The notes beneath the pieces were generated by a model. The model searched no databases. It had not been told where the DNA came from and saw only the letters and a list, made by a program, of their open reading frames with translations. Both the position numbers and the translations under genes were made by a program. Shown here one piece after another: positions 1-11,078 of a stretch of 64,000 nt of DNA. Source of the stretch: Septoria linicola (lineage: Eukaryota; Ascomycota; Dothideomycetes; Mycosphaerellales; Mycosphaerellaceae); assembly GCA_024114885.1 (NCBI GenBank), contig CP099422.1, forward strand, positions 620,001 to 684,000, in the 5' to 3' direction. Positions within the stretch are counted from its first letter, which is position 1, and each line of letters starts with the position of its first letter.

Positions 1-967
1 CGTATCGACCAGGTACAGAAGGCTGGCAGAGCAATTCTAACGGCAAACCGCGACACCAGCACAGACAATAGGACAAGCTCCCGCAGACACAAACAACCAG
101 CACCCGTAGCAGACCGGAAACGAGCAATGAGCCGAAACAGGAAAGCTGAAACCACGCCTCAGAAACTCAATAAGAAATAGGATGACCCTGACAGAAGTCA
201 GATCATACTTGGACATGACGCTGGCGGTAATAATTAAGGGACGCTGAGTATCTGGGTCATAACACACGCGCTTGCAACGTGCTGAACTTTGTCTTACCGG
301 CCAGAACCACGATCTTGTGGAAACGGTACCCAGTAAGTAAAACGGAACCATTATCGAATTTGCGCAGAGTTCAGTCATCCGCTAGCGTCCGATGGAGACA
401 TACCACAATGAAAGGATTGTACAAACTGGTTCTGGACAAGAACCATGTTTCTCAGCCACGAGGGACAGCATATTCCTAGCAAAGAAAAGCGGCCGCGTAG
501 CACTCACTCGATTGAGAAGCGCTGCGTGTTGGGGGTGGTTCGGTAAGGTATGTTAATCAGGTTTCCGCCGCTACTGTTTGCACGCGCTTTTGCCCGTTCT
601 GCTTCCATGCTATATGTACTCATTACAACCAGTCCGCGTGTGCTGCCCGCTGCCCGAGAGGAGATCGTATGTCTTCCATGTTCCGTATGAATAATGCCGC
701 TTGAACGAACAGACCACGACCAAAACAAATACCAACATACAGCTCTACGAGGTCGCCTCAGACCATCCTGGGGAAGTCAGGCCTATTCTTCCATGGCCTG
801 CGCCGCGTGTGTGATGACAAGCAATGGCATCCTAGCCGTCAGCGTGAGGCTGAGGCTTGCAACATCCAAGAAACATCGCGAAGAGGCATAGATATCTTGG
901 TGCTCATCTCCAGATACAGCATCAGCTCTGTTGGCTACGGTCAGTAAACAAACATGCATTTCCTGGA
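1..967. other. Intergenic, no supported gene
   Basis: Several open frames of 65-113 codons occur on both strands here, but none carries a recognisable domain, a splice-supported extension or a pyrimidine-rich promoter. I see no RNA gene or repeat. Part of this stretch is probably the 3' flank of the phosphodiesterase gene that ends at 968. Confidence 0.5.
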
Positions 968-2854
968 TCAGAACCAATACGACTCGCCACTTTGGCTGAT
1001 AACAAACTCGCAACCAAGTTCAGAGCCTTTTTCCCGCAGCGCATCCTCGTAATCCTGCAACTGCGCTAGGATATTCTCGCTGACATGCGGGCCATCCTTG
1101 AATGTGTCCTTCACATGTATAATGATGACCTTGATGCCACTGAGAGGCGGGTCGTTGTTGGTATGAAGTTCATTGCTCCCTGCCGTTGCACTGATGCCGA
1201 TATTACTGTCCACGGATCGTGGAAAGGTCACAGCTCGTGGCGATGCTATCGTGTCCATGACTGTGCGGTCCACGGGCGTTGTGTCTCGGGTCTGGAAGTG
1301 ATAGTGGTTCAGGGCATCCGCTGATACTGAAGCTGGACTGGGCATGGTTGGAAGAGTCGAAGCATTCTCGGCAGAAAACTCATGGTCCGGCAAGCTGCTT
1401 CGCCGTCGATCGTCTAGGATTGTTCTGTTCGCCAGACTGCGACTTCGTTTCCTCGCACTGTCGGGAATGCTAAGGCGAGCGAAGGGATCCAGTCCGTTCG
1501 GTCCATGGCTTTGGGCAGATCGCTTTCGCTTGGTACCTGCCTTGTCTCCTGCGCGCATCGCTCGCGCGTCGATGACCAGACTGGCAAGAGTCTGCAGCTC
1601 AGCGATGAGATGCTTCGGATTCAAGTGACCAAACAAGATTGCATCGGCCTGACTATCATCATAGCTGCATTCAATGAAGATGCCTCCAAGTACGCCTTGC
1701 GCTATCTTACGTGCAGCCTCTTGCCACACTATGAAATTGCGCGGCGTTAGTGATAATGAGTCTGGCTCAACATCACCAAATATTATGACTTCACGCTGTG
1801 TGTCTTCATCCCGCAAGAAGTAAGCGGTACTGTCGACTACACAAGCCTCGTGATCGGCTGCTCGTAACTGAGGCGACGGATGATGTGTGTGGAAGCTCTG
1901 TCGTTGTGTTGATCCTGGTGTTCCTGGCTGCGAGTGCATGGCTGAGATTGAAAGGGAGCGATTCATCGCAGCCTGGTCCTGAGGTATGCCTTGAATCGAT
2001 CCATTGTACGGTGGCGCAGAATCAGATATCCCCGCAATGCTACCACGATGGACGTGGCTGGGTGGGCTTTTTGTACATACTCCGTGTGAGACCTTGAACG
2101 CTCTCGCGGCTAGACCGTCACACACATCAATGTAGCCCCGACCTTCGCCTTCACCCATCATGAGATCGCCCCCTTCTTTGAGTCGCTGAAAGGTGACGAA
2201 ACCCACGCCTCCATCTTCATCTGTCAGATTCGGCCAGATCACATCGTTGAAAACATGCTGCTTGATCGCGTTGACAGTACTCGGCAGAGCTGCCAGAGTC
2301 TTCGGCCTAGAGGTGCCATTGAACGCCGCTGTGTTGATTGCAAACCCGGAGAGATGGTCGAGATGTGGATGCGTGATCAGATATGTGGAAACATATGTCC
2401 TGAGCACATGAAGCGCATTCGCTCGCGCGGATTCATTTGGGAATTTCAGTCCAGCAAAAGGCCCCGTCTTCAGCACTGTTGGCTCGGGCCTCGGCAGCAC
2501 ATCAATGTCGATGGGAGAACCAGATATCCGGCGTCCATCTGATTGGCGCAATCCGGTTGAAGCATGACTGCTGTTTGATGTTCTCCCGCGACTGATGCTC
2601 GGGAAATCCCTCTCCAGTATGCGTGTGATGGGTGCAAGATGTGATCCAGCATCGACTGCTAGCAACGATCTTTTTGCCCAATCACTGGCTATTGACCGTA
2701 CCAAGAATGCAGTCACATTTTCCTCGCTGGGCCCGCCGCTGTTGCCGAGACAGATGACCTGCAGAGCGGGTCGTTGGCCGTGCAGCCCTATGTTTATGCC
2801 CACTGCTTCATCGCCGGCGTTCCTCATCGATGCGCACGCAGCCGTCGGTCCCAC
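968..2854 (-). CDS. pde1: Class II (low-affinity) 3',5'-cyclic-nucleotide phosphodiesterase, PDE1 type
   Basis: The product should hydrolyse cAMP to AMP and so damp cAMP/PKA signalling in the cytosol. It is a single open frame of 628 residues. Family hallmarks seen: the N-terminal strand with LGNSGGPSEENVTAFLVRS (about residues 36-53), AVDAGSHL (66-73), and the metallo-beta-lactamase-like metal motif THPHLDH at 161-167, which matches the class II signature around HxHxDH. Later come FGDVEPD, a conserved GLNPKHL-like segment (here FGHLNPKHL) and IIHVKDTFKDG near the C-terminus. The region between about 430 and 540 is Ser/Arg-rich and lacks domain character, as in fungal homologues. The start is the first ATG of the frame; ATG codon 10 is an alternative. 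I see no intron. Family assignment is firm; substrate preference is by family. Confidence 0.93.
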   Translation of the reverse strand: MGPTAACASMRNAGDEAVGINIGLHGQRPALQVICLGNSGGPSEENVTAFLVRSIASDWAKRSLLAVDAGSHLAPITRILERDFPSISRGRTSNSSHASTGLRQSDGRRISGSPIDIDVLPRPEPTVLKTGPFAGLKFPNESARANALHVLRTYVSTYLITHPHLDHLSGFAINTAAFNGTSRPKTLAALPSTVNAIKQHVFNDVIWPNLTDEDGGVGFVTFQRLKEGGDLMMGEGEGRGYIDVCDGLAARAFKVSHGVCTKSPPSHVHRGSIAGISDSAPPYNGSIQGIPQDQAAMNRSLSISAMHSQPGTPGSTQRQSFHTHHPSPQLRAADHEACVVDSTAYFLRDEDTQREVIIFGDVEPDSLSLTPRNFIVWQEAARKIAQGVLGGIFIECSYDDSQADAILFGHLNPKHLIAELQTLASLVIDARAMRAGDKAGTKRKRSAQSHGPNGLDPFARLSIPDSARKRSRSLANRTILDDRRRSSLPDHEFSAENASTLPTMPSPASVSADALNHYHFQTRDTTPVDRTVMDTIASPRAVTFPRSVDSNIGISATAGSNELHTNNDPPLSGIKVIIIHVKDTFKDGPHVSENILAQLQDYEDALREKGSELGCEFVISQSGESYWF

Positions 2855-4501
2855 ACGCGTGTCTCGGTCGATCGATGTTGCGACTGCATGCAGTCTTTGG
2901 CAGGAAAGCGTGTCGCAGGCGGCCAGGTAATTGTAGTGTGTAGGCGCGGTGCTTTCTCGACGTCGGCGGACTGGCCTCGCGTCCTTGAGGACAGTGGAGC
3001 ATTCAACGGCGTCGTCGAGAGCTGATCACGTGCTCCACCTGAGACGATTGTCCTGCAGGCTGCCGCCAGACGATTCGGCTCCCTCTGCACGTTCCCGCGC
3101 TAAAGTCCTCAACCGCCCGAGAGTATGTCTGAGCCCGTACAGCAAGCTCGTGCGTTGTCTGATCTTGCCGGAAGTCGTAAGGTCGACCGCGCAACAGAGA
3201 GCGAGGTGGTAAGTCGAGGGTGGTTACACGAAGCGGAGCAAAAGGTCTGGATCGAAGGGCTGAATTGTGGCTTGCAGTGCTGAGTCGTGCAAAGCTGAGG
3301 GCTGTGCTGTCCTGTCCTGCAGTGCGATCCGATCAAAGGCAAAGTCTCTGTTCACAGTCTGCAAGATCACACTGCGTCGTAACATGCAACGACCTCAAGC
3401 TTCAAGCTGCCGACCAACGGGCTGTTTAAAGTCCATGGGCTAACTTAAGCAGCAAGCTAACTACCATGGACTCGGCGTAGCCTGTCCGCCTTACGTCAAG
3501 GTTTGGACCTTGGACCTTAGCAGCAGTCCACGCCTTGCTTCTGCATTGGAGCCGCTTCTTAGAGCGCCGCTGTATCGCATGCGCCTATTCTTGATCTCGA
3601 GTCATGTTTTCTTCATCACTTCTATCGCGCGCGCGCTAGATGTGCTGGACTGATAGCAACTTCTGTGGTTGCACAGAGCATGCGCGCTCCTCCGCGATGA
3701 TCGCCACAGCCCTGCCGTCGCCGATTCTAACTTACGGCTCTTCTGGCAAATTGCTGTGTTGAGAAGGCCCATGCAATTTCACGGATCTTTCGCCGAATCA
3801 TCCCAGGCGCAAAGGGCCATGATGGCAGCCCGACTTTGTCCTCACCTTTCACGAACGTGTCAAAGCAGATTGCTGCTGCTTTGCACAATGACCTTCCTCA
3901 ACTCGTGTACATTCATTTCTAAACCAGACATTTAGCTCCTGTCGAAGCGAAGCGGGATGACTTCAGTAAGTGCTAGGTCGTTGAATGAGCTTAGGCGTGT
4001 CCACTTCGTGGCTTCAAGGAAGACGACCATGTGTGCAATAGTCCTAGTCCTCCAAAGGGTAGGTTGATGTTTCGCTTGATAAGGATTTCTGAGAACAGAG
4101 TCATAGGGCAAATGGTGTAACCAATGGAGAGCTATGGTGATGTGACTACTCGCTGAAGCGAGTGACATAAACGTAGGTGCGGAAGGGCTTCGTCAGGACG
4201 ATCTCTGCTGGAAGGGAATCCTCAGCTTGAGGCGGTAGCTTGAGCGAGGGTAATGGAAGGGCGGTCGAGAAGTGCAGGTGATACGGCTGGCTCTGGCGTC
4301 GTTGCCATGCAAAGCTGTTGAAGTGTATAAGAGTGCAGTGCAGACCACCTTCCCAATCGCGACATGGAACAACGTGCTTTCTCGATTGCTCGACAGTGCT
4401 GAAGCGTACACAGACTTCCCTCCTTCGCCAATACTAACCACGGAGCCACGAGATGATACTAAACTGTCCCATCACCAACAATACCAGTCTCAACAGACAA
4501 G
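2855..4501. other. Intergenic, no supported gene
   Basis: About 1.65 kb between the divergent phosphodiesterase and the small membrane-protein gene. It presumably holds both upstream regions. The open frames here are under 90 codons and overlap each other on both strands without domain content. I see no RNA gene, repeat or RIP signature. Confidence 0.5.
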
Positions 4502-5140
4502 ATGGCAGCTACCAACTACACGACTCCGCCTGAACTCATCATCGCGACTGCATGAAACAGCTGGAACAGTTTCCTCGTGTTCTTCCTGGTCACTGTCAGC
4601 CTGTTCTTCACTGGGCTGGTCGTCGAGTCCAGATACGGCTACCAGGGACTGTGCTTGACAGTGGTTGGCGAATACTTCTTTGCTCTACGGAGGCGTATTA
4701 CGCTGGTGTTACTGCACACCGGTTTTCGACTCAGCCTTCCAGCCCTCCCTCTGTACTTCGTCACAATGCTGCCTCAACTGCTGCCAAACACTTGCTCTGA
4801 GACCCAAGACCTACCGGTACGAAATTTTTGGCCTTGCGAGCGAGATGCCATCGTCGATGCCATCCTTCAACTCTTGGGACAAGATCACTCTCTGCGCTCA
4901 GTGCCGAGTGGAGCTGGCAAGCAGACGTTCGATGATCTCGTGACTCCGGCAGCCCAATTGATTTATTTCGGATGCCTGCGGCCGTTCTACAGAGCATATA
5001 TCCACATGCGTCTTGTGCTCTGGTGGTACGGCGAGGAAGAGATAGTGGGTTGGTTGGTGCAAATGGCGGAGGACTCTAAAAGACGCAAAGAGGACAAGCT
5101 GCAGGAGGAAAGCAGGATGCCTTTGGAGAAGGTCAGATAA
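4502..5140 (+). pseudogene. Small putative membrane protein interrupted by an in-frame TGA
   Basis: I do not recognise the family. An ATG at 4502 opens a frame of 17 codons (MAATNYTTPPELIIATA) that ends in TGA at 4553-4555. The same frame then continues without a stop to 5140, and starts with a strong hydrophobic helix (SFLVFFLVTVSLFFTGLVV). A second hydrophobic stretch follows near 4700-4790, and the C-terminus is charged (EDSKRRKEDKLQEESR). Without the TGA the product would be 212 residues. The short ATG segment reads as a natural N-terminus for the helix, which suggests one gene with a nonsense change, stop readthrough or a sequencing error. The alternative is a shorter gene starting at an internal ATG further down. 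No intron that removes the TGA is visible. The sequence is not RIP-mutated. Confidence 0.4.
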
Positions 5141-5345
5141 GGGCTGACTGGACGAGCAGCGGCAAGTAGAACCTGCGCCTTATCGCAACGCAGCGGTGGA
5201 CGCCACGAGCAGCTAATAACACAGAGTGCGCGGAAAACGAGGAGTGCACATCGGGTCAAAGCTGTTGGTCCTCGGTGCCTCGAGGCATTAGTCATTGGTG
5301 ATGAATAGCCTTTCATTCGAACTGGGAACATCAGTGAGTAGACCT

Positions 5346-5852
5346 TTAAAGATATTTTGACGGACATACGATCATATCATAGCCTGGCGTGCCTGACATG
5401 CCAATCGGCGCTTCATAATGTATCATCTGCCACCCTCCATCTCGAAACGTGAATGTCATGACCCCTGTCATGTACCTGATGACGCCCTTCGGATGACCAG
5501 AAATGACTTGGTTTACCCATGCTATGACTCTATTGCACGGCCTGTGAAGACTGACATCTAGTCCAGAGATTCGTACATGGTAGTCCGGATTCTCGTCTAT
5601 CAGATAACGTAGCGACTCTAGGATGCCTCTGAAATCAAGCTTCGTTGTGCCTGCCGGGACAGACAGCAAAGGCTGATCCGTTCTGAAGTCGGGCGATATG
5701 TTACTCCACACCGGCGACTTGTAGTCCAAATCTCTGTTGTTGACGCCTACAATCCAGTCGTGAACAATCTGGGTGATCTGTGCTACTACTGTTGCCTTGT
5801 CCTCGAAGGGGTCGTGAGAGGCTCCTGTTGAATCCTGGTTTGCCGTATCCAT
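5346..5852 (-). CDS. NTF2/SnoaL-like small protein, function unknown
   Basis: A single-exon gene of 168 residues. The pattern fits the NTF2-like (SnoaL) cone-shaped fold. An N-terminal helix carries VAQITQIVHDWIVGVNNRD, and helix-strand segments follow with FRGILESLRYLIDENPDYHVRI. Alternating strands end in VIRYMTGVMTFTFRDGGWQMIHYEAPIG. Proteins of this type in fungi are often ligand-binding or isomerase-like, or enzymatically silent. No catalytic residue can be assigned from sequence alone, so I give no substrate. It has no signal peptide or membrane segment. It lies between unrelated genes and is transcribed in the same direction as RAD57 but separated from it by 300 bp. The fold assignment is by pattern and is moderately sure. 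Confidence 0.7.
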   Translation of the reverse strand: MDTANQDSTGASHDPFEDKATVVAQITQIVHDWIVGVNNRDLDYKSPVWSNISPDFRTDQPLLSVPAGTTKLDFRGILESLRYLIDENPDYHVRISGLDVSLHRPCNRVIAWVNQVISGHPKGVIRYMTGVMTFTFRDGGWQMIHYEAPIGMSGTPGYDMIVCPSKYL

Positions 5853-6151
5853 AGTGGCTTGACTGATCTGATGTTCTCAAGTGTAAGGTTGGCCAGGATG
5901 TGAATCCTTCAATCACTCGCACGGTGGTCCTTATCGAGAAGTTGTGAGGGTCGAGGCGGTCAGTATTAGGCCGAAAATCCTGCTATGGCGATAGGTCCGT
6001 GTCATTCGCCCGAAGCTTGGCCGATCGCTCAAGCTCAAAGATAGCCGAGTGGGCAGCTGCTGTTGTGCGTTCCGCCATCTATATCTATCGAGCCGTGGAC
6101 CGGTGAGCCTGCAGTTCTGTTCGAGTCTCGCGTACAGATAGTGTTCTAGCT

Positions 6152-7501
6152 TCATACCTCGGCCTCTGAACCTGAAATACTGCGAATCCCACCTTCCCAG
6201 ATTTCGAACGCTGCATTACTTTCTGCACACCACGGACTGAAGACAGCCTTGCACGATCTATCCCATCCGATCAAGTTCCGCTCGTCTCCGGGAGCGTACA
6301 TTTTGTTCTCATAGATGGGCTTTTTGAGAAGGGCTACACGCGCCGAGAGCTGATTCGTCCACGTCAAGCCTAGGCTAGGAGTCTTCATGTTTGTAGCAGA
6401 GTCATCATCTCCCCAGCCAGTGAAGAAGCGCTGCTGCTGATCCAAAACCAGTGGGTCGTCTGTAGAAAGCAGGCCCGTTGCAGATGCTTGAGTCGGCAGC
6501 TCGGGGTGCAAGTTTGTTCTGCGCGATGGTGTGCTTGGTCGTGAATTCTGTGTGGACTGTGTGTGAGGATGGAGGAAAGGCTCTGGCGTGAATCGATCTG
6601 CAACCTGGTTCGCCACTACCACTGCAATGTTATGCACACGGGCAAGACTTCTCAGGTGCGACCCGGTCTGCGCAAGCTGTGCGCTGCGTTGTGCCAGTGG
6701 ATCGGAAGTCCGCTTGCCGTGGCCACCCTTATCAAATTCAGCACGGTAATTAGCCGCGATGGAGTCAATCACGAGAAGGCCAATGTTGTGTTTCTTGATC
6801 GCCACAGGAACCTGATATCGGAGGATGTGTTCTTGAGCCTCGAGATCATGGATGTGAGTGCTGTGAACCTTGCTCAGAGATGGGCGATCGTTCAGAGGTA
6901 GGTCAGCCAACTTTGGATGTGTCTTCAGGATCTGCGAAAGACGTGTGGTCTGTAGCGGCGCTTCTGTCGAGATGTACAATACTGACGTGCCGTGCGATCG
7001 AGGAGCGCCCCCTTGGAGCTGTCCAGCAAGTAGGAGGGTCAAAAGAAACTGTGTTTTACCAGCTGCACTGAAACAAGTGTTAGACACAATCGTGACTTAC
7101 ATTTGCAATGCGACCGCTCACCTCTCGCCTACAATCTCTGTGAGATGGCCACGAGCTATGCCACCGCCAAGTGCTGCATTCAAGCCATCGTCTAGAGTAC
7201 TTATCGTGCTCCATCGGTCGATGAGGTCCTTGCCAGTTCCAAGACCACCCCACGCGTCGCCACTCGTCTTCTCGTCGCGTCGCGTCGGGCACGCTGAAGC
7301 TGTGTCATCGTGTAACGCGCGCAAAACGGCATCAGCGAGCTTCTTTACCTCGCCAGGAGGCACTTGTGCGCGTTTCGCGATATCGAACGCGTCAAGCGCC
7401 AGGAGATCTGCAGTCGCGATCAAAGCTTTTTCCAGCGAAGGCAATATATGGGTGTACGGCGCGAGATCAAAGTCTGGCAACACCACGAGCAAGTTGGTCA
7501 T
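6152..7501 (-). CDS. rad57: DNA repair protein RAD57 (RAD51 paralogue)
   Basis: A RecA/RAD51-family ATPase that with RAD55 should help load and stabilise RAD51 on single-stranded DNA in homologous recombination. There are two exons (7122-7501 and 6152-7067). The 54-nt intron 7068-7121 has donor GTGAGC, branch CTAAC and acceptor TTTCAG. The join gives 431 residues and completes the Walker A motif GESAAGKTQ at residues 125-133, with the intron splitting the serine codon. Other hallmarks: LYISTEAPLQTTRLSQIL (typical of Rad57/Rhp57 rather than RAD51 itself), Walker B in IGLLVIDSIAANYRAEF, and VVVANQVADRF. The C-terminal core resumes at GLTWTNQLSARVALLKKP. An insertion of about 70 residues rich in Ser/Thr/Pro separates the last two blocks. 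The alternative would be an XRCC3-like paralogue, which is the same orthologous group by most accounts. Confidence 0.9.
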
Positions 7502-8509
7502 CTGTACTGCCGCATAGCTGCCGCACGCACGCGATCTGCTCCCCTGCTGGATCGGCCTGATGGAGAAAGTGTTGTGAAGGGCTCGACGCTGTGATTAGCC
7601 GAGTCTCTTTGTTGTCTCGACATCACGTGCAACCACACTTCTATCGACTTGGCAGCACTTCTCATCTCGCCGTTCGCCCGTGTAGCCTCGTATGACGTTT
7701 TACCTTGGGAATCGATTTGACTTGTGGACGGTCCATACGACGCCTAGAAACGAGCCGTCACCGACAATATACACTCTCTTTTGTCCTTCTCATCATGTGC
7801 AAAGTCCAAATTGACCGTCACTCGCCATATTCTCAATGAACCCAACATAATCGATGCCAGCCCCAGACGTTCACGATCAATAACAGCTACCCCGGTATCT
7901 CGCCAAATCTCCCTCCTGCGGGCTAACCTTAGCGTGGACCTCGCACTTTCGACTTCCTTCAGTCCGCACCAGCCTAGGCATAAGTGTGTCCGTTCCAGCG
8001 GAGTGCTCTGTGGACCTTGAAGCGCTTCGCATTACCCGGTGGAGTAGTTCATCCGCTCCAGTTCCGCTATCTGGAAACCCGAGGTGCTCAAAGACGAGAC
8101 CGTTGCGGCAGATACAGGCTGTGAGCAGCTCGAGAAGGTCAGTGGGTAGCTTGTTTCTCTTATGTCCTGCAAAGTTACGCATGTTCGGCGGTACGGCGAT
8201 TCCACGTGCTGTCATCCTGAGAGCCTCACGAGTCAATATCACATGCTAGGGGCGTGTTCATGGTATCCGACAACAAACACCTTGCGGGGCTGGAGTGTTA
8301 TCTAAGACCTGCCCACCTTTGCTCCATGACCTAGCACCTGTCAGACCTTTCAAAGCTACATACGACATGACATTGCAAGGCTGAGATCTATCTCGATGCC
8401 GGGCTATTATCATCAGGATTGTCACTACTTCTTTCGAACCTCTCTGCGTGGCTTGTCGATTGCCACGCTTGTTTCGTCATTGTATTGCTAGTATATTTTA
8501 CACAGACCG
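7502..8509. other. Divergent upstream region of RAD57 and the carnitine acetyltransferase gene
   Basis: About 1 kb between divergently transcribed genes. A 121-codon frame on the minus strand (7877-8242) has no recognisable domain, and I do not support it as a gene. I see no repeat, RNA gene or RIP signature. Confidence 0.5.
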
Positions 8510-11078
8510 ATGCTTACTCTCGTCATGTCTCCAGTCCGAACATTCCCGTCTATTGACGAACGCATCTCCCGGACGGAGAGAAGAGACTCCGGTATCATGG
8601 CCGAACGATCACACGCAAATGCCAAGGAGGCCACCCAGGCCTTTGATAAGGAGAAGATCGATCCCTTAGCGCACGACAAGAATCCTGAGTCGAAGCCTGG
8701 CATCACCTTTGCTGCTCAGGACAAATTGCCGAAGTTGCCAATTCCAGATCTCGAACAGACCTGCCGCAAGTACGTTGCGGCGCTTGACCCTTTGCAGACC
8801 GCTCGAGAGCACCAGCATACAGAGAAGGCCATCCAGGAGTTCCTTCGTACAGATGGCCCACAGCTACAAGACAAGCTCAAGGATTACGCCAAAGACAAGA
8901 GCAATTACATCGAACAGTTCTGGTACGACAGCTACCTCAATTTCGACAATCCTGTTGTGCTCAACTTGAACCCTTTCTTCTTGCTAGAGGATGACCCGAC
9001 TCCTGCTCGCAACAACCAGGTCACTCGTGCTGCATCGTTGGTGGTATCATCACTATCCTTTGTTCGCGCTGTGCGCAAGGAAGAGCTGCCACCTGACACT
9101 GTCCGTGGTCAGCCTCTGGACATGTACCAGTACTCGCGTCTGTTCGGCACGGCTCGAATCCCAACTGAAGATGGATGCCAGATCGGCCAAGATCCAGGTG
9201 CGAAGCATATTGTAGTCTTGATCAAAGGACAGTTCTACTGGTTCGATGTTCTGGATGACAACAACGACCTAATCATGACAGAAAAGGATGTGAGCTTGAA
9301 CCTTCAAGTCATTTGCGATGATGCTGAGCAAACACCCATCAGCGAATCTGCCAAGGGAGCTGTTGGCGTGCTGAGCACGGAGAATCGAAAGATTTGGTCG
9401 AGCATGCGCGAGCTCATTGGTAAGGATGAAGGATCCAACAATGCCGATTGTCTGAACATCGTGGACTCTGCGCTCTTCATTCTTTGTCTCGACTACACCG
9501 AGCCTAGTAACAGCGCTGATCTCTGCATGAATATGCTCTGTGGCACGAGCGAGGTGGAGAGAGGCGTCCAGGTAGGAACTTGCACGAACAGGTGGTACGA
9601 CAAGCTTCAGATCATCGTCTGCAAGAATGGCAGCGCCGGCATCAACTTCGAGCATACTGGTGTTGACGGCCATACCGTTCTTCGATTTGCCTCGGATGTC
9701 TATACCGATACCATCCTTCGCTTTGCACGGACGATCAATGGCCAGGCCCCCTCTCTCTGGGCTTCAACCTCGCCAGATCCGTCGAAACGCGACCCGAAGA
9801 GCTTTGGTGATGTCAGCACAACGCCGCACAAACTAGAATGGGACATGGTCCCCGAGCTATCTATTGCTTTGCGTTTTGCCGAGACTCGCTTGGCAGATCT
9901 GATCCAGCAGAACGAGTTCCAAACGCTTGAGTTTGAGCAGTATGGCAAGAACTTCATCACGTCAATGGGCTTCTCACCCGATGCATTCGTCCAGATGGCG
10001 TTCCAGGCAGCATATTATGGCATGTACGGTCGTGTCGAAAGTGTCTACGAGCCTGCAATGACGAAAGCTTTTTTCCACGGCCGGACAGAAGCTGTGAGAT
10101 CTGTCACACAGGAGAGTGTGGACTTCTTGCGAACCTTCTGGGCTGAAAATCCTCCAGCTAAGAAGGTTGAAGCACTGAAGAAGGCCACTGAGAAACATGC
10201 AGCCGCGACGAAAGACTGCGCGAAAGCGCAAGGATTTGACCGCCACTTGTATGCTCTCATGTGCTTGTGGCAACGACAAGTCGATGGCGAGATGGATGTC
10301 ATGTCCGATGACGAAGGGCAAAGCACAAATGGATGGAGCTCACCGACCTCGGATCGTGGCGATGCCAGCATTTCAGCATCTCCGAAGCGAAGCAGCATGA
10401 CTAGCAACGACGACTCTGACAATCTGAAGCCATCTCCATCACGACAGCGCGAGCAGCCAACCATGCCTGCGATATTCGCTGATCCTGGTTGGGACAAGAT
10501 CAACAATACCATCCTTTCCACATCGAACTGCGGTAACCCATCGCTGCGACACTTCGGCTTCGGGCCCACTTCTGGCGACGGTTTCGGTATTGGCTACATC
10601 ATCAAGGACAACTCGATCTCTGTCTGTGCCAGCAGCAAGCATCGTCAGACAAAGCGATACATTGCAGCGCTAGAAAGCTATTTCCTGGAGATCCGGAAAC
10701 TTCTACGACAGACACATCGCAGAGGCACGACCACGGACAAGAATGCTAGCAGAGCAAGAGAGGCAGAGAACCTTCGACCCAAAGCTGGGCAGCGCCTCAA
10801 GAGCCGGGGACGCGCTGTCGATGGCGGTAGCGCGACGAAGACTCCAGAGGCTGAGAGCGGTGTCGCTAGTGATGACGAGCTGGGAGGATGTAAGTGCAAC
10901 TTTCAGTGCTCCAAACCTGACAACAGAGATGCTAACGTGAATACCAGATGGATTCTTCGACGCCGGCATGTTGCTGCAAGCGCTCAAGGCCAAGGATGCA
11001 CACGCTGGCGAAAGACCCAGCGAGAAGGCAGCCCAAAGAAGGGAAGTCGGAAAGAAGCTCAGGCTCATGGAGTATTGA
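8510..11078 (+). CDS. Carnitine O-acetyltransferase, cytosolic FacC/Yat2 type
   Basis: The enzyme should transfer acetyl groups between CoA and carnitine, feeding acetate-derived acetyl units into mitochondria when the fungus grows on acetate or fatty acids. There are two exons (8510-10889, 10948-11078). The 58-nt intron 10890-10947 has donor GTAAGT, branch GCTAAC and acceptor CCAG, giving 836 residues and the C-terminus GGYGFFDAGMLLQALK. The choline/carnitine acyltransferase fold starts at KLPKLPIPDLEQTCRKYV. The catalytic histidine is H382 in NFEHTGVDGHTVLRF, and the substrate-pocket segment LFGTARIP is present. There is no mitochondrial presequence or PTS1, which supports a cytosolic form. 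An acidic, Ser-rich insert of about 80 residues (DVMSDDEGQSTNG...) interrupts the C-terminal half, as in Yat2-type enzymes. In-frame ATGs at 8510, 8525 and 8597 leave the start uncertain; codon 30 (8597) is a good alternative. Confidence 0.9.

Noticed and set aside
37..378. 113-codon open frame on the minus strand at the window start
   Set aside because: Cys/Val-rich without domain or splice support and overlapped by other short frames; looks like chance.
7877..8242. 121-codon minus-strand frame between RAD57 and the carnitine acetyltransferase gene
   Set aside because: No recognisable domain, lies in a divergent promoter region, and a plus-strand frame covers the same bases.
9974..10569. 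115- and 174-codon minus-strand frames inside the carnitine acetyltransferase gene
   Set aside because: Antisense shadows without independent evidence.
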